Positions 25,548-35,282 of a DNA stretch of 64,000 nucleotides are shown here, one piece after another (position 1 is the stretch's first letter; the number at the start of each line of letters is the position of its first letter). The position numbers and the translations under genes are program-made. Below the pieces are notes generated by a model, which worked only from the letters and a program-made list of their open reading frames with translations, did not search any database and was not told where the DNA came from. Source of the DNA: Desulfogranum marinum (GTDB taxonomy: Bacteria; Desulfobacterota; Desulfobulbia; Desulfobulbales; Desulfobulbaceae); assembly GCF_016918565.1 (NCBI RefSeq), contig NZ_JAFFQD010000016.1, positions 1-64,000 on the forward strand, written 5' to 3'.

Positions 25548-26756
25548 ATGAGCTTTCTTAGCGATCAGTTTGCAAAATTAGCCCCTCAGTTTGAAAAGGG
25601 TGGCCCCTTGGAGCGATGGTATCCGCTCTATGAGGCAACCGATTCTTTTTTGTTTCACAGCAACCGAATAACCAGGGTTGCGCCGCACATTCGTGACGCT
25701 GTCGATTATAAGCGGATCATGATCATTGTTATCTTTTCCCTTATTCCCTGCGTGATCATGGCACTGTGGAATACCGGATACCAGGCAAACAGCGGCTTGG
25801 AGCAGCTGGGAATATCTTCGCCAGGAGGTTGGCGGGGAGATATTATGGCCCTTGTCGGCTGTGATCCATCAAGCATGCTGAGCAATTTTCTCCATGGTGC
25901 GTTGTATTTTCTTCCCATTTACCTGGTAACGGTCATCGTCGGCAGTGTTTGGGAAGTCCTGTTTAACATTATTCGCGGCCATGAAATGTCTGAGGCCTTT
26001 CTGGTTACCAGTCTCCTGTTTCCTTTGACCCTGCCGCCGACGGTTCCACTGTGGCAGGTTGCGCTGGGGATCAGTTTTGGGGTTATTTTTGCCAAAGAGG
26101 TTTTTGGGGGGGTTGGGCGGAATTTTATGAATCCGGCTTTGGCCTCTCGCGCTTTTATTTTCTTTGCTTACCCAGCCAGAATGAGTGGGGATAAGGTCTG
26201 GACAGCTGTGGACGGATTCACTGGCGCCACTCCTATCGGTATGGTCGCGGGCAGTGAGCCTGGACAAGCTATGGCCACTTTAGACTATAGCTGGGGGCAG
26301 GCTTTTATCGGATCAATCCCCGGTTCCATGGGGGAAACCTCCACTCTTGCCTGTCTGTTTGCAGTTGTCCTGCTGCTTGTTACCGGTGTCGCCTCGTGGA
26401 GGATCATGCTCTCCATGGTCCTGGGTGGGCTCTTTATGGCCACTGTATTTTATGTGGTGCCTGGAGCTGAGAATCCGTTGCGGGAGATACCGCCTCACTG
26501 GCATTTGGTAATGGGAGGCTTTGCTTTTGGGCTTACCTTTATGGCTACAGATCCAGTCTCTGCCGCGCAGACACGGCTCGGCATGTGGATTTACGGTGGC
26601 TTTATCGGCGTGCTGGCCATTGCCATCAGGGTGGCTAATCCAGCCTATCCGGAAGGGGTCATGCTGGCGATTTTACTGGGCAATATTCTGGCACCGCTGC
26701 TTGATTATTTTGTGGTGCAGGCCAATATTAAACGAAGGATAATGCGTCATGGCTGA
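25548..26756 (+). CDS. nqrB: Na+-translocating NADH-quinone reductase subunit B
   Basis: The 402-residue membrane subunit has about ten helices, carries riboflavin and a covalently bound FMN, and forms much of the Na+ path. The flavinylation motif is visible as DGFTGATP with Thr228 as the attachment site for the nearby ApbE. Other family landmarks are 'RNFMNPALASRAFIFFAYP' and the 'GFAFGLTFMATDPVSAAQT' helix. It overlaps nqrC by 8 nt. The start has no strong ribosome site, so coupling or a non-SD mechanism is likely. Confidence 0.95.
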   Translation: MSFLSDQFAKLAPQFEKGGPLERWYPLYEATDSFLFHSNRITRVAPHIRDAVDYKRIMIIVIFSLIPCVIMALWNTGYQANSGLEQLGISSPGGWRGDIMALVGCDPSSMLSNFLHGALYFLPIYLVTVIVGSVWEVLFNIIRGHEMSEAFLVTSLLFPLTLPPTVPLWQVALGISFGVIFAKEVFGGVGRNFMNPALASRAFIFFAYPARMSGDKVWTAVDGFTGATPIGMVAGSEPGQAMATLDYSWGQAFIGSIPGSMGETSTLACLFAVVLLLVTGVASWRIMLSMVLGGLFMATVFYVVPGAENPLREIPPHWHLVMGGFAFGLTFMATDPVSAAQTRLGMWIYGGFIGVLAIAIRVANPAYPEGVMLAILLGNILAPLLDYFVVQANIKRRIMRHG

Positions 26757-27537
26757 AGAATCTGCTTTAAAACCGTTTTATTCGGTACTGGTGCTGGCCT
26801 TTGCCTGCTCTTTGTTGGTGGCAGGGGCTGCTGTTGGATTGCGTCCGCTGCAGGAGTCAAATCGTCAGCTGGATCAGAAAAAGAATATTTTACGGGCGGC
26901 CGGGATTTTCAAAGATGATGTTTCGGTGGCTGATCAGTTTAAAGTTGTTGAAACCCGTTTGGTGGAGCTTGCAACCGGTAGCTTTGTTGCCGAGGAACAG
27001 CTTTCTCCTGATGAGTTCAATCAGACCAAGGCTGCCTTTAGCGATGAACTCGGCAGACCGCTTGCAAAAGAAGAGGATCTTGCCCGTCTTTCCCGGTTGG
27101 AAAAGTATTCGTTGGTGTACCTGATCGCCGGGGATGATAATACGATAGAGCAGGTTATTCTCCCTGTTCGCGGCAAGGGGTTATGGTCTACTATGTTTGC
27201 CTACGTTGCCTTGGATGCAGATTTGAACACCATTCGCGGGGTCAGTTTTTATGCCCATGGCGAAACGCCGGGTTTGGGCGGTGAAGTGGAAAATGCAAAC
27301 TGGCAAAAAGGGTGGCAGGGCAAGAAGGTGTATGATCAGGATCGAGCAGTTCGCCTGCAAGTGGTCAAGGGCAGTGCCGAGAAAAGTGGTGAGCAGGCAG
27401 CTTATGAAATCGACGGTTTGTCGGGAGCCACAATGACCGCCAACGGGGTGAGCGATTTGATGCAGTTCTGGTTCGGTGACCATGGCTTTAAACCATTTAT
27501 TGAGCGGATCAAAAAAGAGGGAGGTTTCAATGGATGA
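26749..27537 (+). CDS. nqrC: Na+-translocating NADH-quinone reductase subunit C
   Basis: The 262-residue subunit has one N-terminal membrane helix and a periplasmic FMN-binding domain. The SGAT flavinylation motif lies at residues 225-228 with Thr228 as acceptor, preceded by a conserved [12 protein letters not shown] segment. It is the second FMN carrier of the complex and the second target of ApbE. It overlaps nqrB by 8 nt and nqrD by 8 nt. Confidence 0.95.
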   Translation: MAEESALKPFYSVLVLAFACSLLVAGAAVGLRPLQESNRQLDQKKNILRAAGIFKDDVSVADQFKVVETRLVELATGSFVAEEQLSPDEFNQTKAAFSDELGRPLAKEEDLARLSRLEKYSLVYLIAGDDNTIEQVILPVRGKGLWSTMFAYVALDADLNTIRGVSFYAHGETPGLGGEVENANWQKGWQGKKVYDQDRAVRLQVVKGSAEKSGEQAAYEIDGLSGATMTANGVSDLMQFWFGDHGFKPFIERIKKEGGFNG

Positions 27538-28153
27538 CCGGAAAAGAGATTTACTCCTACGTTCGATCATTGAGCGCAATCCCATAGCGCTGCTTGTCTT
27601 GGGGATATGTTCAGCCCTGGCTGTCACATCCCAGATGACCACTGCTTTTGTGATGTTTATCTGTGTGACCTTGGTGGTGGCTTTTTCCAGCTTGACTATT
27701 TCCATCGTCCGGTATCAGATCCCCAATTCTGTTCGCATTGGCATCCAGATAACAGTGATTGCCACCCTGGTCATCCTGGTTGATCAATTCCTCAAGGCTT
27801 TTTACTTTGATCTTTCCAAGCAGCTCTCGATCTATGTCGGTCTTATTATAACCAACTGCATTGTCATGGGGCGGGCCGAAGGCTTTGCCATGAGCAATCC
27901 GCCGGTGAACAGCTTTCTTGATGGCATCGGTAACGGGCTTGGCTACGGATTTGTGCTTATGTTTGTTGCTTTTATCAGGGAGTTGTTTGGTTCTGGGAGC
28001 CTTTTCGGGTGGGAAATTTTCCAGCTGACAACCAATGGTGGCTGGTACGAGCGAAATGGATTTTTGTTGCTTCCAGTGAGTGCCTTTTTTCTGATTGCCA
28101 TCCTTATCTGGTTTCTGCGTACCATAGATCCCGTTCAGCAGGAGAAAGCGTAA
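27530..28153 (+). CDS. nqrD: Na+-translocating NADH-quinone reductase subunit D
   Basis: The 207-residue integral membrane subunit of the NqrD/RnfE family has six helices. The conserved [16 protein letters not shown] segment includes a cysteine that in this family helps bind the membrane iron-sulfur cluster shared with NqrE. ATG 27530 follows GAGGGAGG and overlaps the nqrC stop by 8 nt. The stop overlaps the nqrE start as TAATG. Confidence 0.95.
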   Translation: MDDRKRDLLLRSIIERNPIALLVLGICSALAVTSQMTTAFVMFICVTLVVAFSSLTISIVRYQIPNSVRIGIQITVIATLVILVDQFLKAFYFDLSKQLSIYVGLIITNCIVMGRAEGFAMSNPPVNSFLDGIGNGLGYGFVLMFVAFIRELFGSGSLFGWEIFQLTTNGGWYERNGFLLLPVSAFFLIAILIWFLRTIDPVQQEKA

Positions 28154-28755
28154 TGGCGCACTATTTTGATATCATTTTTCGATCTCTTTTTATTGAGAAC
28201 CTGCCGCTGAGCTTTTTTCTAGGCATGTGCACTTTTTTGGCGATTTCCAAGAAAGTGAAAAGTGCCGTTGGCCTGGGGGCTGCGGTACTGGTTTTGATGC
28301 TGATCACCGTCCCTATTAACAACCTGCTTTTAAATAAGGTACTTAAGGCCGGAGCTCTTGCCTGGGCCGGGCAACCGAATATAGATCTGACCTTTCTCGG
28401 GCTGTTGACCTACATCGGTATTATTGCTGCTATTGTCCAAATCTTAGAGATGGTGCTTGATCGTTTTATTCCGGCTCTCTACAATACCTTGGGTATTTTT
28501 CTGCCATTGTTGACAGTGAACTGCGCCATCCTTGGCGGTACCTTGTTTATGGTTGAACGTGATTTGGCCTTTGGCGAGAGTGTTGCCTACGGGTTTGGTG
28601 CCGGCGGTGGGTTTTTTCTCGCGGTGGTACTTCTTGCAGGCATCAGGGAAAAACTGGAATATGCTGACCCGCCGGCAGGATTGCATGGCCTGGGAGTGAC
28701 CTTTATCAGTGCTGGATTGATCGCTCTCGCCTTTATGGGTCTTGCCGGATTTTAA
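28153..28755 (+). CDS. nqrE: Na+-translocating NADH-quinone reductase subunit E
   Basis: The 200-residue integral membrane subunit of the NqrE/RnfA family has six helices in inverted topology relative to NqrD. The segments '[19 protein letters not shown]' and '[18 protein letters not shown]' carry the conserved half-motif cysteines. The start codon shares its A with the nqrD stop (TAATG). Confidence 0.95.
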   Translation: MAHYFDIIFRSLFIENLPLSFFLGMCTFLAISKKVKSAVGLGAAVLVLMLITVPINNLLLNKVLKAGALAWAGQPNIDLTFLGLLTYIGIIAAIVQILEMVLDRFIPALYNTLGIFLPLLTVNCAILGGTLFMVERDLAFGESVAYGFGAGGGFFLAVVLLAGIREKLEYADPPAGLHGLGVTFISAGLIALAFMGLAGF

Positions 28756-28824
28756 TGGTGGTCAAAAGATGTATACTCGATGTTTTTTTGCTGGTTCGAC
28801 CGCTACCTTTTTGGAGACAGTGCT

Positions 28825-30048
28825 ATGAATGAAATTATTTTTGGGGTGCTCTGTTTTGTGACTATTCAGTTTATTTTGGTCAGCCTCATTGTCGCTGCGA
28901 AAAAGGTCTTGTTGCCCGGTGGCGAGATATCGATCCTTATCAATGATGAAAAGGAACTGGAGGTGCAACCCGGGGGGAAGCTGCTGACCACTTTGGCAGC
29001 CAATGATATTTTTCTTTCTTCAGCTTGTGGCGGCGGTGGAAGTTGCGGTCAGTGTCGCTGTGTGGTTGAAGATGGCGGCGGAGCAATTTTGCCTACTGAG
29101 CTTTCTGCAATTAAGCCCTATGAAGCAAAAGCTGGTTATCGTCTCTCCTGCCAGGTGCCTGTAAAGCGGGACTTGAAGATAAAGGTTCCGGCAGAGATGC
29201 TTGAGACCAGAAAATGGGAGTGTACGGTCCGTTCAAACAGGAACGTAGCCACTTTTATCAAAGAACTGGTACTGGATTTGCCGCCGGGTGAAGAAGTAAA
29301 TTTTAAGGCGGGTGGATACATACAGATCGAGGTTCCCTCCCATGCGTTGAATTACAAGAGTTTTGATATTGATGAAAAATTTCTTGGTGATTGGACCAAG
29401 TTCAAGATGTTCCAGTATCAGTCGCATGTCCATACACCTGTTACCAGGGCCTACTCCATGGCAAACTATCCAGGAGAAAAAGGAATCATTAAGCTCAATG
29501 TACGAATTGCCAGCCCGCCACCGCGAGGACCTTTAGGTATTCCGCCGGGGCAGGCTTCCTCCTACATTTTTAATTTAAAAGAAGGCGATAAGGTGACCAT
29601 TGCCGGTCCTTTTGGTGAATTTTTTATCAAAGAAAGTGATGCGGAGATGATTTATATCGGCGGTGGTGCCGGGATGGCTCCTTTGCGAAGTCATATCTTT
29701 GAACTGTTTAAAGGACGAAAAACCAAACGAAAGGTTGCATACTGGTATGGGGGGCGCAGTCGCCAAGAAGTTTTTTATGATGATGAGTTTGAGCAGCTTG
29801 CCGAGGAGTTCCCTAATTTTGAATTTCATGTGGCGTTGTCCGAGCCCCAACCGGAAGATGAGTGGACAGGTAAGGTCGGATTCATTCATCAAGTACTGTA
29901 TGATGAATATCTCGGAAAGCATCCAGCTCCTGAAGACGTGGAGTATTACCTGTGCGGGCCGCCTATGATGATCTCCGCCGTACTGGACATGCTCGATAAC
30001 CTGGGCGTAGAACCAAGTAATATTCATTTTGATGACTTTGGCGGGTAG
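28825..30048 (+). CDS. nqrF: Na+-translocating NADH-quinone reductase subunit F
   Basis: The product of 407 residues is the NADH entry subunit. It has an N-terminal membrane helix, a [2Fe-2S] ferredoxin domain with [13 protein letters not shown] and a later Cys in LSCQV, then an FAD domain with RAYSMANYP and an NADH domain with [12 protein letters not shown] and YLCGPPMM, ending in the family-typical FDDFGG. ATG 28825 has GGAGA 8 nt upstream. It completes the nqrABCDEF set. Confidence 0.95.
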   Translation: MNEIIFGVLCFVTIQFILVSLIVAAKKVLLPGGEISILINDEKELEVQPGGKLLTTLAANDIFLSSACGGGGSCGQCRCVVEDGGGAILPTELSAIKPYEAKAGYRLSCQVPVKRDLKIKVPAEMLETRKWECTVRSNRNVATFIKELVLDLPPGEEVNFKAGGYIQIEVPSHALNYKSFDIDEKFLGDWTKFKMFQYQSHVHTPVTRAYSMANYPGEKGIIKLNVRIASPPPRGPLGIPPGQASSYIFNLKEGDKVTIAGPFGEFFIKESDAEMIYIGGGAGMAPLRSHIFELFKGRKTKRKVAYWYGGRSRQEVFYDDEFEQLAEEFPNFEFHVALSEPQPEDEWTGKVGFIHQVLYDEYLGKHPAPEDVEYYLCGPPMMISAVLDMLDNLGVEPSNIHFDDFGG

Positions 30049-30053
30049 GTCCC

Positions 30054-30275
30054 ATGGGTGAATTTTTTCTAATTTTCAGCATTACTTTTATTGGATTTGT
30101 GGGGTTTGCTTGGTTGGTCATGTCCGGTCGAAAAAAAAAGACCAAGAGACAGCAGGAGCTTGGTGAAACGTGTCATTCCGGCGGGGGAGGCACGTGCAGC
30201 AGTTGTAGCGGTGAGTCAATAAGGGGGACACCTGCAACGAAGTTACAGACGAAAATCGGACCGATGTCTAGCTGA
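30054..30275 (+). CDS. Small Cys-rich membrane protein, NqrM-like by position
   Basis: The 73-residue product has one N-terminal membrane helix (about residues 4-24), a basic stop-transfer stretch (GRKKKTKRQQ) and a Cys/Gly motif C-H-S-G-G-G-G-T-C-S-S-C. It starts 5 nt after nqrF. In other bacteria the small membrane protein NqrM follows nqrF or apbE and is needed for iron delivery to the NqrD/E cluster. It also has one helix and a few cysteines, but its Cys pattern differs from this one. I infer the same role from position and architecture. A FeoB-associated Cys-rich protein is the main alternative. Confidence 0.6.
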   Translation: MGEFFLIFSITFIGFVGFAWLVMSGRKKKTKRQQELGETCHSGGGGTCSSCSGESIRGTPATKLQTKIGPMSS

Positions 30276-30411
30276 GAGCAGCAACACAATAATAATCATC
30301 CCGTTTGCTGGATTGTTTGGGTGAGCAATCACTCCATTAGCTGACACAGCAGTCACACGCCAAGATGATGGCAGAAGTAACGTGCTGTGCCTGCTTGTCG
30401 TTTAAGGAACG

Positions 30412-30807
30412 TTACTTCTTTTCAACGGGAAATCCTTTTTCCTTCCACATATTCCAACCACCTTTTAGAGCAAATACTTTATAGTAGTTGTTGTCTATCA
30501 TTTTTTGTGCCAACCTGGCACTTGTCGCTTCACTTGGTCAGCTGCAGTAGAGAACAATAGTCGCATTTTTGGAGTATTGTGCTTTCCACTGTTGATAGTC
30601 TTCGGATGCAGCACGAATTGCTCCCTGAATTTTTTCGGTGCTATCTTTCCAGGCACCTGCAGCGCGGGCGTCAAGGACAATTACGCCCGGCGAACCTAGC
30701 ATTGCCTGCAGTTTTTCTGCCTCAATTTTTGGAACTGCAGAAGTGGCCCAAACCGCAGTTATAGGCATTAATATCATGATGGTGAGCATCAGTAATTTTT
30801 TCAACAT
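30412..30807 (-). CDS. Exported rhodanese-like selenoprotein (Sec at UGA 30538-30540)
   Basis: Reading through an in-frame TGA gives a 131-residue rhodanese domain protein. A signal peptide (MLKKLLMLTIMILMPITAVWA) is followed by VIVLDARAAGAW and then VLYCS-Sec-PSEATSARLA, with the domain completed by FALKGGWNMWKEKGFPVEKK. Ordinary homologues have YCSCP at this point, so the stop replaces a conserved cysteine exactly. Directly downstream of the UGA is a GTGCCA-GGT-TGGCAC hairpin with a bSECIS-like GGU loop. ATG 30807 has GGGAGAAG upstream. The protein is periplasmic by its signal and probably handles sulfane sulfur or selenium, or acts as a redox protein. Automatic annotation would truncate it at residue 89. 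Confidence 0.8.
30507..30521 (-). promoter_or_regulatory. bSECIS-like hairpin for selenocysteine insertion
   Basis: On the minus strand GTGCCA and TGGCAC form a perfect 6-bp stem capped by GGT. The loop lies 23-25 nt after the UGA, within the known range of bacterial SECIS elements and close to the E. coli fdhF geometry, where a GGU apical loop contacts SelB. It lies inside the coding region, as bSECIS elements do. Confidence 0.7.
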
Positions 30808-31149
30808 GCTTCTCTTCTCCCAATAGTTGGAATTTGTCTTATACTTTTTACACGGTAATGCTTGAGTGATTTCTCGGCAAGGAAAGAGAGGGAAAAGGCC
30901 AAAAAGAGGGTAACTGTTAAGCCGCTCCATATTTGTTTGTACGCATATGGAAAACTATTGAACGGTTATTAACTCAGCATAAGGGGAAGGTATTGCCGAT
31001 TGCAGGATTTAGGTTAACTGTTTTTAATTTTTGTCGTTAAGGTAAAATCGCGTGTAACGAACAGGTAAAAAACGATACTTTATATGGCCGACCCGATCCC
31101 GTAACGAGTTATACTCAAATTAACAGGTAAAGGTGAGAGAAGCAGGCTT

Positions 31150-33297
31150 ATGAGTTTGACAATGGAAAATATATTCAAACCTGGTGAAAATTGCAGATAT
31201 CTTAAAAAGGCGCATCGGGCTTCCTTTTTGATTGATGGCGAAAACTATTTTCGTGCTGTGTATGAAGCCATGGAAAAGGCTGAACATTCGATCATGATTG
31301 TTGGATGGGATCTGCACAGCGAATTACGTTTGCTTCGCAATGGTGAAAAAAAGGCATCACCCGAGACATTGGGAGAATTCCTTGACTATCTGGCTAGCAA
31401 GAAAGGGGAACTTGATATCTATCTGCTGAGCTGGGACTTTGCCATGATTTACGCAATGGAACGTGAGTTTTTTCCGCGATACAAATTAAAGTGGAGAACC
31501 CATAAAAATATTCATTTCTGCCTTGATGGTGAGCATCCTGTCGGCGCATCACAGCATCAGAAAATCGTGGTTGTCGATGATTTCGTTGCCTTTTCAGGAG
31601 GTTTTGATCTATCAAAATGGCGCTGGGACACCTCCGAGCATCGACCGGATGATAAGTTACGAATCGATCCGGATGGAAATACGTATCCCCCGTTTCACGA
31701 TGTACAGATGCTCGTTGATGGTGAAGCTGCAACGGCATTGGGGCAAATAGTACGTGAACGATGGCAAAGGGCGTGTGAAGACCAACCGAAAAAAGGTGAG
31801 CCCGGGAGGAATGGGGACCCTTGGCCGGAGAGTGTTACTCCTGACTTAAGCAATGTTACTGTGGCCATTTCTCGTACTTTACCGCAACATAATGGCCATG
31901 AAGAGATCAGAGAAGTTGAAAGGCTCTATTGCGATACGATCGCCAAAGCCGGCAAATACATTTACATAGAAAACCAGTACCTGAGCTCATATCGTGTCTG
32001 TGAGGCATTGGAGAAAAAGCTCGCTGAGGAGGACGGTCCGGAGATTATAGCTGTTTTACCATTGCAGACCGGCGGTTGGCTGGAGCAGCATACCATGGAT
32101 GTTTTACGAGGACGTATTCTGCGGGTATTGCGGCAGGCTGACAGGCATGACCGACTACGTGTATACTATCCAAGAATCAGTAAAAAAGCAGATGTGTCCC
32201 TGATGGTGCACGCTAAAATAATGGTTATTGACGATTGTTTTGTCCGCATCGGCTCCTCAAATCTCAGTAACAGATCATTGGGATTGGATTCTGAGTGCGA
32301 TCTTGCCATCGCAACAGAGCCAAACTCTGCTCCAGCGCAGGCTATCATAACGTTTCGGAATACCTTGCTGGCCGAACATCTTGGGGTTGTGCCCGAACAA
32401 GTGAAAGAGGCTGTTTCTCGGAAGAAATCGCTTATTTCAGCAGTGGAATCACTGTCCGGCAATGATCGGAGTTTATGCACTTTAGAAGGTAAGATAGACA
32501 AAGACCTCGACCGGATAGTCCCTGAATCAGAGCTTCTTGATCCTGAAAAGCCCATTGAACCTGAAGAATTTTTGGATTACCTCGTTCGCCCGGAACAGCA
32601 ACTTCCGGCCTATCGCCATTTCCTCAAGATACTGGTGATGATCCTGGTAGTGTTGGGGCTTGTGGCACTGTGGCGTTGGACTTCTTTGGAAAATTATCTC
32701 AACGTCGAATCCGTTACAGATTTTGCCCGCTTGATAAAAGAGTATCCTTTCAGTCCGTTGCTTGTCCCTGCATCTTATATACTGCTTAGTCTTCTTTCGT
32801 TTCCTGTTACGTTGATGATTATGGCAACTATTGTTGTTTACGGCCCATGGTTTGGTGGGGTGTATGCATTAGTGGGGGTACTTCTCAGTGCCATGACAAT
32901 GTTTTTTTTAGGAAATCTTCTAGGAAAAGAATTTGTTGCCCGTTTTTCCGGAAGCCTGATAAACAGAATTAATCAGCGTCTTAAAGAGTCGGGACTCATG
33001 GCCATTATCGCTTTTCGGATAATACCCGTAGCACCATTTTCCATAATCAACCTCATTGCAGGAGTCTCAGCTATACGCGTGAAAGATTTTTTCTGGGGTA
33101 CATTTATTGGTATTCTTCCAGGGATTGTCGCGATTGCAATGGTGGCCGATCGGTTCTCCAAATCTTTGCAGCAACCTGACATGACAAGCTATACAGCACT
33201 TTTTGCGGCAGTTGTTGTTGCTATTGGCGGGCTGGCCTTTTTTAAAAATTGGATCAAAAAGAGGCGCAGCCGGAAAAGAAAAAACAACGGTTCATAA
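31150..33297 (+). CDS. Phospholipase D-like protein fused to VTT/TVP38 membrane domain
   Basis: The 715-residue protein has an N-terminal phospholipase D region with two catalytic HKD motifs: HQKIVVVDD (about residue 136) followed by GGFDLSKWRWD, and HAKIMVIDD (about 354) followed by GSSNLSNRSLG. The C-terminal third (about 485-705) has several membrane helices of the VTT/TVP38/DedA type, including 'FRIIPVAPFSIINLIAGVSAIRVKDF' and a final basic tail. PLD-VTT fusions are found in diverse bacteria and probably remodel or transport membrane phospholipids. No signal peptide is seen, so the PLD part should face the cytoplasm. It overlaps the following EEP gene as TAATG. Confidence 0.88.
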   Translation: MSLTMENIFKPGENCRYLKKAHRASFLIDGENYFRAVYEAMEKAEHSIMIVGWDLHSELRLLRNGEKKASPETLGEFLDYLASKKGELDIYLLSWDFAMIYAMEREFFPRYKLKWRTHKNIHFCLDGEHPVGASQHQKIVVVDDFVAFSGGFDLSKWRWDTSEHRPDDKLRIDPDGNTYPPFHDVQMLVDGEAATALGQIVRERWQRACEDQPKKGEPGRNGDPWPESVTPDLSNVTVAISRTLPQHNGHEEIREVERLYCDTIAKAGKYIYIENQYLSSYRVCEALEKKLAEEDGPEIIAVLPLQTGGWLEQHTMDVLRGRILRVLRQADRHDRLRVYYPRISKKADVSLMVHAKIMVIDDCFVRIGSSNLSNRSLGLDSECDLAIATEPNSAPAQAIITFRNTLLAEHLGVVPEQVKEAVSRKKSLISAVESLSGNDRSLCTLEGKIDKDLDRIVPESELLDPEKPIEPEEFLDYLVRPEQQLPAYRHFLKILVMILVVLGLVALWRWTSLENYLNVESVTDFARLIKEYPFSPLLVPASYILLSLLSFPVTLMIMATIVVYGPWFGGVYALVGVLLSAMTMFFLGNLLGKEFVARFSGSLINRINQRLKESGLMAIIAFRIIPVAPFSIINLIAGVSAIRVKDFFWGTFIGILPGIVAIAMVADRFSKSLQQPDMTSYTALFAAVVVAIGGLAFFKNWIKKRRSRKRKNNGS

Positions 33298-33989
33298 TGA
33301 ACTTTCGAATTGCAACTTATAATGTTCATCGATGCGTGGGGCGGGACGGAGTAGAAAATATAGATAGAATAGTGGCAGTTCTTAAAGGACTAAATGCTGA
33401 TATTGTTGCCCTACAAGAGGTCACTTCCAGTAACAAGCAATCATCTAGTATGTTAGCCCGATTGGCCTTGGAAACCGAGATGGAAGCTATTGAGGGATTC
33501 ACGCTTACCACTTCAGGTACTCGATACGGAAATGCCATTTTAACCGGATTGCCAATCTCTACAGTCAACCGCATCAATATCAGTGTCACGGGCAAAGAAC
33601 CGCGTGGTGTTATTGAGATTGTTCTTCATGTTCCGGATATCGAGACCTCCATTACGATCTGGGCAACGCACCTCGGCCTTGGTATTGCTGAACGATACTT
33701 TCAAATTAACCAATTGTTACGGGTTATCGGCACCAAGAATGCCGATGTCTCTGTATTGTTAGGCGATTTTAATGAATGGCTGGTGTGGGGACGTTCAATG
33801 CGAGCGGTGCAAATGGTTTTTACTCAATCGTCTTCACCTGCGACATTTCCAGCATGGATCCCACTGCTTAAGCTCGACAGGATCTGGGTTAAGCCGATTG
33901 GTGCGCTTAGCGCATTGAGACCCTATAAGACACGGCTAAGCAGAACGGCTTCTGACCATTTACCATTAATTGCTGATATTACAATTTGA
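33297..33989 (+). CDS. Endonuclease/exonuclease/phosphatase (EEP) family protein
   Basis: The 230-residue protein of the EEP superfamily has the active-site strands RIATYNVHRC, IVALQEV (catalytic Glu), the WATHLGL segment, VLLGDFNEW (catalytic Asp-x-Asn) and a C-terminal SDHLPLIADI (catalytic Asp-His). The family cleaves phosphodiesters of nucleic acids or phospholipid-like substrates. Its start codon shares a base with the stop of the PLD-VTT gene. Co-translation suggests a joint role in lipid headgroup turnover, as seen with cardiolipin-synthase-linked EEP proteins. The precise substrate is not readable. Confidence 0.85.
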   Translation: MNFRIATYNVHRCVGRDGVENIDRIVAVLKGLNADIVALQEVTSSNKQSSSMLARLALETEMEAIEGFTLTTSGTRYGNAILTGLPISTVNRINISVTGKEPRGVIEIVLHVPDIETSITIWATHLGLGIAERYFQINQLLRVIGTKNADVSVLLGDFNEWLVWGRSMRAVQMVFTQSSSPATFPAWIPLLKLDRIWVKPIGALSALRPYKTRLSRTASDHLPLIADITI

Positions 33990-34067
33990 TTTCAGATTTT
34001 TTTTAAAAGAAGGGAATTCCGTCTATACCAAGGAAGAATGATGCTTTACCTCTACCCCGAACTGTAC

Positions 34068-34182
34068 CTGTTCAGCAGTGCTCCGAATGTTCACAAGCTG
34101 ACAGGTTAGTAGATAAGCTCCGACTTCGATATATCGGTATGCTGGGTGGGCAGATCCTGGAGAGTTGGGTGCTGCTTAACAG
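34068..34182 (+). repeat. 115-bp direct repeat, left copy, flanking the DUF1566 gene
   Basis: The element starts CTGTTCAGCAG and ends CTGCTTAACAG, near-perfect terminal inverted repeats, and is about 80-85 percent identical by eye to 35283-35399 in the same orientation. Shared blocks include AATGTTCACAAGCTGAC, AGATAAGCTCCGAC and TTGGAGAGTTGGG-like sequence. It is non-coding and lies between the EEP gene and the DUF1566 gene. Confidence 0.7.
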
Positions 34183-34220
34183 TTAGGTTGCGTTTTACGA
34201 TTTTTTGGCAATTGCTGGTA

Positions 34221-35240
34221 TTATATGACCCTTTGGTCATGGTGCATTACCGGCCATACGTGAAAATCTTTATTTCTTTTATACCCAACCCCTACAGCTC
34301 CTTTATGAAGATACAAGACATACGACCAATCAGTTTCAAAACCACTAGTTGTCGATGTCCAATATGCCTCTTGCGGATTATCAAAAAAATGACGGCGCGG
34401 TAAGGCTGGAGAGTGCTGAGAAGCATCTACCAGACTCTCCATTTCATTGATAGTCGGTAGGCGAAATGGTTGACGAGTTTTAGCCGCATAGGATTTAACA
34501 GCATATAAAGCTTCTTCCCAAGAAACAGGTCCATCCGTCAGGTTTCCATCAGGATGCCAGATCAGTCCAGTGAGTTGGTCCAGTACTCCTTGTGCGTCAA
34601 TAACAAACCGAGGGGCCGGCCATTCTGCTCCACAGCGAAAGAATCCATCTTGTCCTGTTTCATTACATAGAGATGCCTGCCCGTTTTTATCAAAACAAGA
34701 TTCTTGGCCGGTTCGAGGTAAAATGTTGCTGGTACCGCAAACCGGTAGTAACCAGTAACTTTCATTCTTGTTGCCATAAAACATTCTCCCCCCTTCCATA
34801 TGGATATACCAGGCATAATTCGTGTTCATGGCAGAGGTAGTGGATGTCCAATACCATCCTATGGCAAGATTATGAAAAAGATGGTCCTGGGGAAGAGCAG
34901 GATTACTTCTGCTATGATCAATCAAACTTCTCAACTCTCTTCGGTTCGGTAATCGCCAACTCTTCTTACCAAAAAGTTGTTGTTCGTTGAGCTCGTTTAT
35001 CCATTGCAAGGCTTCGAACCAACCCATTGGATATTCAGTAAGGGATGCATTGCGCGGCCAAATGAGTTGGGTCGCTCGATCTTTAATGATATTTTGATCA
35101 ATTAGTTCAAAACGGGGATCAGGCCAGGAAAAGGCAATTTCATATTCAGATTTTTGTCCCAATTCGCAACAATCGACCCGCTGTCCTAGACTATTAAAAC
35201 AATCTTTTTGCCCGGTCCACAATACGTGACTAAATGGCAT
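34221..35240 (-). CDS. DUF1566 (Lcl C-terminal) protein with two repeats
   Basis: The 339-residue protein contains two Lcl_C/DUF1566 domains, each with a W-x-x-A-L x-x-x-x-x-L segment, a [WF]-R-L-P-[NT]-x-x-E-[LM] motif, an S-x-x-x-P-A-L-P region and a closing YWTSTTS motif. These are C-type-lectin-like sulfatase-modifying/adhesin folds found in secreted and cytoplasmic proteins of many environmental bacteria. Neither a signal peptide nor a membrane helix is present. GGGGA precedes the ATG. The gene sits exactly between two copies of a 115-bp direct repeat and looks like a mobile or duplicated cassette. Confidence 0.8.
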   Translation of the reverse strand: MPFSHVLWTGQKDCFNSLGQRVDCCELGQKSEYEIAFSWPDPRFELIDQNIIKDRATQLIWPRNASLTEYPMGWFEALQWINELNEQQLFGKKSWRLPNRRELRSLIDHSRSNPALPQDHLFHNLAIGWYWTSTTSAMNTNYAWYIHMEGGRMFYGNKNESYWLLPVCGTSNILPRTGQESCFDKNGQASLCNETGQDGFFRCGAEWPAPRFVIDAQGVLDQLTGLIWHPDGNLTDGPVSWEEALYAVKSYAAKTRQPFRLPTINEMESLVDASQHSPALPRRHFFDNPQEAYWTSTTSGFETDWSYVLYLHKGAVGVGYKRNKDFHVWPVMHHDQRVI

Positions 35241-35282
35241 AGGTGTATCCCCATTGATGGCTGATTAATTTGGAAAGTGATG

